Source: Dipylidium caninum (lineage: Eukaryota; Platyhelminthes; Cestoda; Cyclophyllidea; Dipylidiidae). Taken from it: 64,000 nucleotides of DNA. The stretch is from NCBI GenBank assembly GCA_017562135.1, contig QEYB01000715.1, forward strand, positions 434,001 to 498,000, written 5' to 3'. The notes under the pieces were generated by a model. The model did not search any database and was not told the origin of the DNA. It saw only the letters and a program-made list of their open reading frames with translations. The position numbers and the translations under genes were made by a program. Below, piece after piece: positions 23,501 through 31,000 of the stretch. How positions within the stretch are numbered: position 1 is the stretch's first letter; each line of letters begins with the position of its first letter.

Positions 23501-24237
23501 TCAAGTACGGCCTCAATCACAAACATATCTACTAACATTGCGCTAAGTAGAACCAGTTAATCACTTACTCATTCTCTCCTACCTTCTTCTCACAGACGGC
23601 ACTCCCTCCTTTTCGAATTGTTCAGCTCAGGTAACCAATTCGGCCTCGCCGAACCCTCTGTCGTCGTCAGCAATGGTGGGTAGAGGGGTGGCATTGCCCA
23701 CGGCGCCAGGAGCGTCGGCGCCAATAACTTCAGTGCCTCAACCAACGGGGCTGCCGAAAACGCGTCCTAAGCACGAGTAGTGCGCAAGGCGATGGAGTGC
23801 TGCACCCAGTGGGGCGTGCAGAAGGCCAGGCGCTGCCGAGTAGCCTGCCAGACCTGAGAATGCGATCGGAGGCAGTTAGCAGCAAGGCATCGCTGCCCAA
23901 GTCGATGCCGACGACTCCCACCCTACTGAAGCCCTCTCCCCCCACTTCTGTCCCCAAACTCGAGAGCAATGGACTATGCAAACGCAATGGTGGTACAAGT
24001 ATCATCAGTGGCGCCGATGGCAGCGACGGTAGTGGCGCTGCCGGCGGAGGCAAAGATGGCGGGTGCCAACTCCCCACCTCTGGCACTCCTCCCTCCTCTC
24101 AGCCGTCGGCTAAGCGCCCGAAGGTAGCCCATCGTCAACTTACTGATGAAGAGATTCGTTGGGCCTTCGAGGGTCTGTCGGATTTAAACCATTTTGATAA
24201 TCCAGAGTTGATCCGTTTCATAAGATCCCTACCCTAG
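11181..24237 (+). CDS. ZMIZ: ZMIZ-like zinc-finger MIZ/SP-RING protein (SUMO E3 ligase/transcription co-regulator)
   Basis: Nine exons with agreeing phases were rebuilt: 11181-11562, 12593-12987, 17227-17598, 19210-19741, 19999-20405, 22584-22939, 23023-23504, 23596-23630 and about 23789-24237, giving roughly 1,000 residues. The N-terminal half is low-complexity Gly/Pro/Ser with polyproline runs. Next comes the module conserved before the MIZ finger (exon at 19999, ending VCGVKALCRPSRNVIEV, like the VCQPGRNTIQI of vertebrate ZMIZ1/2), then MPAVNMVLDGLLRR and the SP-RING: CPI, C-x-H (22857-22865) and CPIC (22926-22937). In the family the SP-RING recruits the SUMO-loaded E2 in the nucleus, and ZMIZ proteins (fly Tonalli) work with nuclear receptors and SWI/SNF. 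The C-terminus ends in an acidic helical stretch rather than an obvious copy of the vertebrate tail. A PIAS assignment is less likely because no SAP domain is seen. Confidence 0.85.
12593..12987 (+). CDS. ZMIZ: ZMIZ-like gene, exon 2
   Basis: Two acceptors (CTCCTAG before 12593 and CTTCAG before 12632) are in the same phase, so both give open proteins differing by 13 residues. The donor is CAATCT|GTGAGT, phase 0. The exon encodes a Pro/Gly-rich segment with a seven-proline run. Confidence 0.7.
13593..13616. repeat. (CT)n microsatellite
   Basis: About 12 CT units in an intron of the ZMIZ-like gene. Confidence 0.9.
15031..15048. repeat. (GT)n microsatellite
   Basis: Nine TG units followed by imperfect GT/CG units in an intron of the ZMIZ-like gene. 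Confidence 0.85.
15923..16036. repeat. 54-bp tandem duplication
   Basis: Two identical 54-bp units beginning TCGGGTAACGTG (at 15923 and 15977), followed by the first six bases of a third. The unit length is divisible by three, and on the minus strand it reads as an open repeat (PETRDLSAQSTHLSQNTL), but nothing else suggests coding. Confidence 0.9.
17227..17598 (+). CDS. ZMIZ: ZMIZ-like gene, exon 3
   Basis: The acceptor is TTTTACAG and the donor GCTAAG|GTTTGT, phase 0 in and out. The exon encodes a His/Pro/Ser-rich stretch and ends in a basic cluster (TTKKKRAKTAK) that could serve as a nuclear localisation signal. Confidence 0.8.
17599..19209. other. ZMIZ-like gene intron
   Basis: 1.6 kb with short open frames in both strands but no domain, and none needed to satisfy the reading phase between exons 3 and 4. 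Confidence 0.5.
19210..19741 (+). CDS. ZMIZ: ZMIZ-like gene, exon 4
   Basis: A Pro/Ser/Ala-rich exon with PPPPPPHPS and MSSGMMLPPG motifs. The donor is TCCG|GTGAGT, phase 1. The acceptor (AATTTAG before 19210) was chosen because it is the only nearby AG giving phase 0 entry. Others at 19219, 19222 and 19252 are out of phase. Confidence 0.7.
19999..20405 (+). CDS. ZMIZ: ZMIZ-like gene, exon 5: conserved pre-MIZ domain
   Basis: The acceptor CGCTAG and donor CTCAAG|GTGAGC fit phase 1 in and 0 out. The residues include RTFEFDVSKNHLETIVERPD, then HWPAEAMHIRFNGTVFQLDR and CRPSRNVIEVFLS. They parallel the ZMIZ segment NTNWPASVQVSVN...CQPGRNTIQI, so this is a diagnostic exon. Confidence 0.85.
20406..22583. 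other. ZMIZ-like gene intron with a CpG/GT-rich, stop-poor block
   Basis: A 2.2 kb intron. Between about 20.99 and 21.95 kb the DNA is GC-rich with many alternating CG, CA and GT runs, so open frames appear in several frames on both strands at once. This looks compositional rather than coding. A pyrimidine tract lies at 21966-22017. Confidence 0.55.
22584..22939 (+). CDS. ZMIZ: ZMIZ-like gene, exon 6: SP-RING zinc finger
   Basis: The exon encodes MPAVNMVLDGLLRR and then the SP-RING: LICPIFRSRMQIPGRL, C-x-H, VFDMEAYL, LLCPICG. Twenty residues separate the His from the first Cys of CPIC, as in the Siz/PIAS finger, so all four zinc ligands are retained. The family QCFD motif reads EVFD here, but that Cys is not a zinc ligand. 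The donor is TGTGG|GTAAGG, phase 2. The acceptor (GTCCAAG) is weak. Confidence 0.85.
23023..23504 (+). CDS. ZMIZ: ZMIZ-like gene, exon 7
   Basis: The acceptor CTTTATAG is in phase 2. The exon begins with the family continuation after the finger (LDNLYIDYFLLHII, compare LEVDQYMWGILNAI) and a Trp-containing segment (SDGFWRLSPP), then turns Ser/Thr/Pro-rich. The donor TTCAA|GTACGG is in phase 1. Confidence 0.75.
23596..23630 (+). CDS. ZMIZ: ZMIZ-like gene, micro-exon
   Basis: A 35-nt exon between TTCTCACAG and GCTCAG|GTAACC restores phase (1 in, 0 out) and encodes NGTPSFSNCSAQ. If the following intron is retained the frame runs about 50 codons to a TAG at 23778-23780, giving a different, shorter C-terminus. 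Confidence 0.5.
23789..24237 (+). CDS. ZMIZ: ZMIZ-like gene, terminal exon
   Basis: Open frame to TAG at 24235-24237, ending AKRPKVAHRQLTDEEIRWAF and NPELIRFIRSLP. The start is uncertain: GCAAG before 23789 fits a GTAGAG donor at 23680, and GGCCAG before 23830 fits the GTAACC donor at 23631. Both keep the frame. Confidence 0.6.
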
Positions 24238-25753
24238 TGAATCACCCATGTTTCCATCCTTGTTAACCCCGTGTGTGTCGTCACCTTCAGATGCACCCTT
24301 TCCCTTGTGAATTTATGCATTTCTCAGCCGGTGTGCCTCCAATGGCCTTCTCCCTGTATCTTTTGTAGCCAAATGCACTTTCACTATCTCGCCCTCAGTG
24401 GTATTGGTGCATCTCCCATGTACATGGAGGATTTGTGTCCTTTTGACCTATATGTAAATTATTGGAACTTTCTTCGGGACTTTGGTGCAGAGACCCCACG
24501 ATTGCTATTCAAACTTGAGGATGATGGGTATTTTACAGGGCTTAACCAAGATTCCATCCCTCGACTCATTGCATGAAGCTCCCAAACATTCAATGACCGA
24601 ATACCCTCTGTTGTTGGCGTGATTGGGGACCGAAGAAGCCTATCGCTTGTGCAGTCCGAGTAATCACGTGAAATACTCTGCGAGTTTTAGTGGTGACACC
24701 CAGCACCCATTGTCCCGGACATGAATGTGCGTGTTTGCATACAAATGCAGTTGTTGGTGCTTCAATAACACCGCCCGAGGAGAGTTCTCGTGATGGGTTA
24801 ACGATAAAGGCTCACCGAATTTTGTAAGATCGTCACCCGCACAAAATTAGATTATGCGCATGAGATTCGTGAAGGCGTTCCTACAACAATGATGGCACTC
24901 AAATTCTCAGATTTACGATGTGTCCATTGGCGTATCTTCATCTGTCGTGAAATTTACGACGGTGGAGGGGCGTTGTGATTGACACGCACAAATAGCGGTC
25001 GGAGATGTGTGCGCGGGACCGATCGGGTGGTGGTTGTGTTGTTGGGGCAAAGCAAACAACTGGTGGCTGCGGGGCTGCACATGTCCTCTATTTGTCCCTC
25101 TGGAATAATCTGCTTGAAGGGGTACGATGAAAGGGATTTATTAAATTCCGCAGTTCACACTTGAGAATGTATTGTACTTCTCCTCACTCGTGAATAGGAA
25201 CAGGTGTCATGGGGAAAATCAAATTGTGTCTGGAATGCATAGGATTTAGAAATACGGCCTTGTGAATTGTTCATTAATTTGCGACGGCTTGAACAAGTAG
25301 GACACGACCAATATAATTATGTTGGAGGAGGCTCGAGGGTGGTATCGCATGCAGGGTGATCAAATTCGAGTGATAATGTTCAAATGTAGAAAAGTCAATG
25401 AGAATTTGCACTAACATTTATTGTAATATCACAACAACTACAAACTTCAAACTGGTTCAAGAGGCCAAGTTGAGAAAAGGTTGTGCTGCGACATTAACAG
25501 TTCTGTCTCGTGTTTTACGTCAACCGCATTTGCATTCACATTTCACATAAGCTACCATTACGTTGCGCCGCCTACGATAGTCGCAAGGATTCTATCAAAC
25601 AAAAATCGTATTGTGTATAAACCGAGGAACGTTATTACAACTTTGCTGTTTTTCATGCTGTCTGAAATCTTTCAAGTTGAAGTGTCACTATTCTTGCCAT
25701 TATTTTACCATCCAATGACTTGCTGCATCGGACACCCGCCACAATTAATTGTG
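24238..25753. other. Intergenic: ZMIZ-like 3' region and prefoldin 4 upstream region
   Basis: 1.5 kb. It contains one open frame (24271-24576 plus) without recognisable domains, probably 3' UTR, and no clear AATAAA near the ZMIZ stop. The rest should contain the prefoldin 4 promoter. Confidence 0.45.
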
Positions 25754-25765
25754 ATGAGCTCGAAG
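25754..25765 (+). CDS. PFDN4: PFDN4 exon 1
   Basis: Only four codons (MSSK) before an AAG|GTGGGT donor. The intron is 31 nt and ends in CCACTAG. The pairing is inferred from phase and from the family N-terminus being just upstream of the conserved block. Confidence 0.65.
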
Positions 25766-26643
25766 GTGGGTTTTCGGTGCGCCTGATTTCCACTAGGAGG
25801 ACATTCATATCACGGCCGTTGATCAGGGCAGAATTAACAGTTTTGCCAAGTGGAATGTAAAGCTTAAAGAATATGAGGCTGATGTTGAAAGCAAAGAAAG
25901 TAAAGTTCTTCGCTCACTCACTTCATTTTAGAAAACGCTCCAGAATCTTATTGATCTCGAGGATGAACTTCTTCTATCAGAATCCGATGTTCACCCGTAT
26001 CCTTTTCATCATTTAACTGCAAATCTAAATGCATTGACACAATGACAGGAGTTCTGTCTATCAAAGACCATATATCTGCATGTTACTCACATTGCGTTCC
26101 ATATCGCCTTTAATTTGGACAATTTACCCAAACCACTAATCAGTGTGTTGGTCATAAAGCGGTTAAAATAGACCCGGTGTTCAGCATAGCAAGAGTTGTC
26201 TTAGGCCCTTCGCGTCACTATAACTGCGCTATTTTTGTGTAATAATTGTACGACAAATGTCACATATAGAGGAGTAAATCCGGTGTCTATTTATTGGCGG
26301 TGAAAGAAAGCATAATTTGCATTTTGTTTAGTGACTTATCAAATAGTTACTCCTTATTTAACATTTCGTTCATTCTTTTTATTTTCGACATTAACAACCA
26401 CTGGTCTAGATGCCTTTGTATCTGCCTTAACTCTCGATATTTTCCAGTTTCAAAATAGGCGAGTCCTTTTTTCATCTCTCTACGGACGAAACTAACGGAA
26501 AAATTGATGAACAAAAGAAGCAGCTGAAGGAAAGCCTTATTTATCTAGAGTCAGAACTCGGCAACTGCAAAGCCACCATGACAACTCTAAAGAAGGAACT
26601 TTACGCAAAATTTGGTGATAATATAAATCTCGAAGATTGTTAA
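25754..26643 (+). CDS. PFDN4: Prefoldin subunit 4, complete
   Basis: Four exons (25754-25765, 25797-25904, 25932-25996, 26448-26643) give about 126 residues, close to the 134 of human PFDN4. Landmarks in order are EDIHITAVDQGRINSFAKWN (family VTFEDQQKINKFARN), KTLQNLIDLEDELLL (KKKQLQNLEDA), HPFKIGESFF (IPYQIGDVFI), and a C-terminal coiled coil ending KKELYAKFGDNINLEDC (KVQLYAKFGSNINLE). This is a beta-type prefoldin subunit, two helices around a beta hairpin. In the hexameric cytosolic chaperone it passes unfolded actin and tubulin to CCT. The first two introns are 31 and 27 nt and the third 451 nt. The gene converges on the otopetrin gene. Confidence 0.9.
25797..25904 (+). CDS. PFDN4: PFDN4 exon 2
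   Basis: First helix of the coiled coil. The donor is ambiguous. GTTCTT at 25905 keeps the frame with the next exon but is a poor consensus. GTAAAG at 25900 is a good consensus but leaves the frame one base out. Confidence 0.75.
25932..25996 (+). CDS. PFDN4: PFDN4 exon 3
   Basis: The acceptor is CATTTTAG and the donor CACCC|GTATCC, phase 2. It encodes KTLQNLIDLEDELLLSESDV at the beta-hairpin approach. Confidence 0.8.
26448..26643 (+). CDS. PFDN4: PFDN4 exon 4
   Basis: The acceptor is TTTTCCAG, phase 2 entry, giving HPFKIGESFF across the junction. It holds the second coiled-coil helix and the conserved YAKFG motif, ending in TAA. Confidence 0.9.
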
Positions 26644-26897
26644 TAGATCTTAGCGCGTTCTGTTCAGAGCTTCTCTCCTCCCTTCTCACTTAAAGCCTAT
26701 AGTGGACGAGAACTTTTTAGCTACCAATTTGCGTGGGGTTTGTGCTAGATGCAATGTTCCACACCTCATTCGAGCGGAACATTCTCTACATCTTTGCGTT
26801 GTGGTTACGGCTGCTTTAGTGCTGATATCAATACGCGGGACATTTGTTTGGGTATATCCGCATACTCAGGCAATAGGATTTATTCAAGTCTGTTGGT

Positions 26898-26903
26898 TTT
26901 ATT
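26898..26903 (-). terminator. Candidate poly(A) signal of the otopetrin gene
   Basis: AATAAA on the minus strand, about 195 nt beyond the otopetrin stop. It lies between the convergent 3' ends of prefoldin 4 and otopetrin. Confidence 0.35.
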
Positions 26904-27097
26904 TATGCATTCATATGCAGTATAAAATTAACATATATGAAACAAGTAGGGGGAAAGAAGGTGGCGGTTCGTGGAATCAGACACTGAGCAGCGTTCTTTG
27001 GTCCTCATGTGTGTATGCGTGTGCTCCCCCGTTGTGCAAAGGTGGCTGTGTGTGGGTGTTTGGATGTTTGGTTGTGCGACAGGGATGGCGATTAAGG

Positions 27098-28095
27098 TCA
27101 CTTCGCGCTATTCGCTTTATCGCTTAAGAGAGTCGCGCTGGTAGACGAGGTGGCCGACATTGGGGGTGTATACCCAATTCCCGTAATGTCGGACGTCGGT
27201 GACGCTCCCATCTCCGAACTGTTGACCCCACTGGCGACGTCGTCTTCATGTTCTGATTGGAATGCATCTGTGGCTTCACCTTCTGCCGCCTTATCCATCG
27301 CTGCCGCCGCGGGACCGAGTGGTGGCGAAGGCGTAATGTTGAGGTCATGTCCACCCTCCTCGGGCACCGCCGACAGTGGTCCTCCATCAGCCGCGTTGAC
27401 TATATTCCGTGCGATCAAAAGAGGCACCACTTTAGACGGCTCAAATCCTCGCATGGGCACCTGAGTGTGCTGGGCCTGCGCCGTCGGTGATGCCGGTGAT
27501 TGCGTTGAGGGTAGAGCAGGGGGCTCGATAATTTTCGGCGGAGCCAGAGGCGACGTGTTGGAAGGGATATTTTCTTTAGGAGAGGGCGCTGGTTTGTTTG
27601 CTCTCCTGATACTTCTTTTCAGCGTCAATGACTTCTCATTTTTGCCACGCTTGCGCTTGGACTTGGAGCGCTTTTTCCCACCATCTCCCGTCCCATCCAC
27701 AGCGCGCTCGAGAACCCGCTTGTGAGCCATCTCGGCAGCCAAGTAGCGATACTTCGCGGTCTCCAGATTAACCAACGTCTGACGCCGCTGCATCCCATCG
27801 ACTTCGAGTGGGGGGGCGTCGCCATTTGCTGTGTTAGTGTTCGTATGCTGCAAAACATTTCCGGGCGATCGGAAATTGGAGAGCTTTGACGACTGCAACT
27901 GCGGATGGGAGGTGGAGGTAGAGGTTGGGTGATTTTGGTCCTGGGGCGGAAGGACGGAGGCCGTTTGAGTGGAGTTTTCATTGCGAAAGACGGAAGCGAC
28001 TTTGTTGGCAGGACTAATGCGCGAGAGGAAGTAATTGGGTCCCTCATAACTCTCCGATTCGGCGAGGCGGCGGCGCGAGGGGAGGGCGGCCACTG
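27098..28095 (-). CDS. OTOP: Otopetrin, terminal exon (cytoplasmic tail)
   Basis: 998 nt, open to TGA. It encodes a disordered Ser/Thr/Pro/Ala-rich tail with a basic cluster (KKRSKSKRKRGKNEK) and an acidic end. Entry is phase 1 after a 40-nt intron with acceptor GCGGCAG. The tail is much longer than in vertebrate otopetrins, which end soon after TM12. Confidence 0.65.
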
Positions 28096-31000
28096 CTGCC
28101 GCAGTTTTTATGGGGCGGTTTTGGAATGGACACACTGAGTCGTTTGAGATTGGGTACCGAGAGCTTCTTTTGAGTGCACCGAACGGAGGAGAGTTTGTGG
28201 ACCGGAGGCACGGCGCAGGGCTGAGGAAAGTGGTGCGATGAGAGGAAGAAGTCCGCATCGTGCATGCTGGTGGTGGATGCGGAGAGGGCTCCGGGGTGGA
28301 AGAAGCTGGCGCGGCGTGGGAGCATGTATTCGATCTGCTGGAAAGACTGCGTGGAGAACTTGCGGTGGAGCATCTCACTTAGCTGACGACTCGACATGCC
28401 CACCGAGGACAAGTTCTCGTGTGCTTGGAAGTGATCGCCCCCTTCGCACAGTGTCAAGTTCGTGTGGCTCAGGAGATTCGACAGATAAATGGGGTTTTGC
28501 CGCCATAAGGCTTCAAAACGACGCGTCTAAATTGGCAATAGAAACAAGACCAATAAGGCCTGGATGTGAAGAACAACAGTAAAGTCTGGGAAAGAGACGA
28601 ACTTCATCCTCGTAGAGCATGGTGAAAGCCTGGGAGAGGCAGACTGTGCAGTGATAGCGATAGAAGAGGAACACGGGCATGGTTATGGCAATGAGCACCC
28701 AGCCGTAGGCGATCTCGCCGCGCACGGTGATGTTGTAGAGGATGTCCGCCTCTTTGAGCTGGAAGGACTTCACCACCCAGCCGGCGAGGTTGATGCCGAG
28801 CAGAACCGCGATCATCTGACGGCCCGGTTTGATGCGCTGCTGGAAGTCCTCCTCGCTGCACCGACGGAAGCAGTCTTGGATGAGGTAGGTCTGAAGAATT
28901 ACCTCTACCAACTCCAGCATGTTCAACGCCAATCGCCCCCATCAACAGGTCCTTGTGCACCACCTAGCTACGCAAAAGGCGGGGTGAAAATTAACCAATT
29001 CGCTTTCACACGAAGAACTCATAAAGGAAGAAAATGTTAACACGTGAATTTGCATTTGACCATACTTCTCAAAACGTATTTGATAAATAAATTGTAAATA
29101 ACGCATGGGAAAGGTTGGGCCTTCCAAAATGACGAAACTCTTGATAACTTTACAGTCCATTAAAGTCGGCTTGCTGCCAGAGAAAATTGTTTTAATCAAA
29201 AGGTAGGGTGTACGGGACCGACCGCTGAATATAGCAATTCAATTTCGAAAAAAAATCCGAATTTGAGCCCAGAGAGGGTGAAATGTGATATTTTTCACGT
29301 CGGGGCACCCCAGAATGGACATCAAAGTCATAAATCAAGTCGAGTATCCCTGTAAGCATGTCTATATCCTTTGTTTGTTTATTTGTTCGTTATGATCCCA
29401 CAGGAAGTAGCTCAGTCGGGGAATATTTAATAGTTGGAGGCAAGAATGGAGGTTCCCAAGCTGAAAAATTTAGAGGAGGTGTCCCTGTGAGCCTAGTTCT
29501 GTGCCCATAACTGCGCATACCAGAAAACGAAACTGCTGATCCGCCAAATCAGAACTTAATGTACAGTCAAAGAGACGCGGTAGGCGAACGAGGCAAACTA
29601 CTGAAATGCGAGCAAGTAGGCAGGCGGCCACGCACATCGGGAGTGACTCGGTTGAAGTAGCTGGCGAGGGCGACGGTGGCGACGAGGTAGTTGGCGGAAA
29701 AAAAGAAGGCGATATAAAGGACGAACTCGTCGATGACACTCTGGCGCGAAGCGATGGTAAATTTGAGGTGGCGGATCTTGAAGAAGGAGGCGAGCGTGAC
29801 GAAAATGCCCATGCAGTTGAGGAACATCTCCTCGGCGAAGAGAGTGGCACACTTCCAGGGAGTGATCCGTGAGGTCTTCGGTGCCACCCCGGTAGTCACT
29901 GTCAAAGCCGAGGCGGTTAGCACGATCAGCAGCGGTGCCCAGTAACCCGATTTGATGTTCGTGCCGCAGTGCACCATTCGTGCTTTCGCCTATGCGAATC
30001 AAAAGCCCAAGAGGCGGTCAAAGAGGGGCCTGCTCAAACTTCTTCATTTCACAGATATTCTACGAAATAGGCTTCAGCAGCACTGTCCACCGAAATTTGA
30101 TACCAACAAAAATAACTCAATGGGGGTTTTGATATGTGCAAATTGCGTGGAGTACAGGTAGAAACAAAAAGGGCCACCTTCAGATAATTTCTCTTATTCG
30201 ACCGAACTAACTGCCACCGGCAGCCACCACCTTCTGCGAACGATTGGGCAAATAATATGTCTTTTTAAATAAAAACGTAAGTTTTAGGGTTAAAAACGAC
30301 TAGGTCATCGTGTTTTCGGCTGTTTGTCGCCTAATCACGAAGAAGGCGGTGATCGGGCGAGTGTGGAGGATGAGGCGGCGTGTCCCAGAGAAGAGGGAAG
30401 AAGTCATTTCACTTGCCAACGCCAGTTGAAGCTTTCTGCTGGTCGTCGTACAGTAACAACGTTGGTTATTGTTTCTTCTTACTTCTTCTCCTTCTTCTCC
30501 TTCTTCTTCTTTCTTCTTCTTCCTGCCCCCAACCTTCTCCTTCTCATGCACGCGCCAGCCTCACTGCGAGGCGACTCTGCCGCTGACGGACACTCCGCCT
30601 CATGCCAACCACCATTTGCTTCGTGTTCTTCACTTTCTCAGGGGTGTGTCCTGTGCTTGTATTCATTCACCTCCACCCGTTTTCTCTTTCGTTCGCCACC
30701 ATCACACGAAGTCCTCCTTCCATCACGGGCGATGCTTTGGCGCAGAGTCGTCAACCATCGTGTGTTGCGAAGGCGGCAACGAAGGTGAGCAGCCGCTCCT
30801 GCACCGGCACCAGCACCGGCACCGGCACCGGCACTCGCTTCCTCCTCCGCTCGCCCCACCGTCCGCCACACACGAGTCCGGCCACTTTTGTCCACGTCCG
30901 ACACGCAGATGCCCCAGCACAGCCGAGTGCGCAGGGCCACTTGCCAGCTCGGAGACAAGTTGGCCAGCGGTTCGTCGTCCTCCTCGTCAACGTGCGGCGG

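Noticed and set aside
29405..29460. tRNA-like A box (TAGCTCAGTCGG)
   Set aside because: No B box with the TTC loop consensus at the right distance, and no acceptor-stem pairing.
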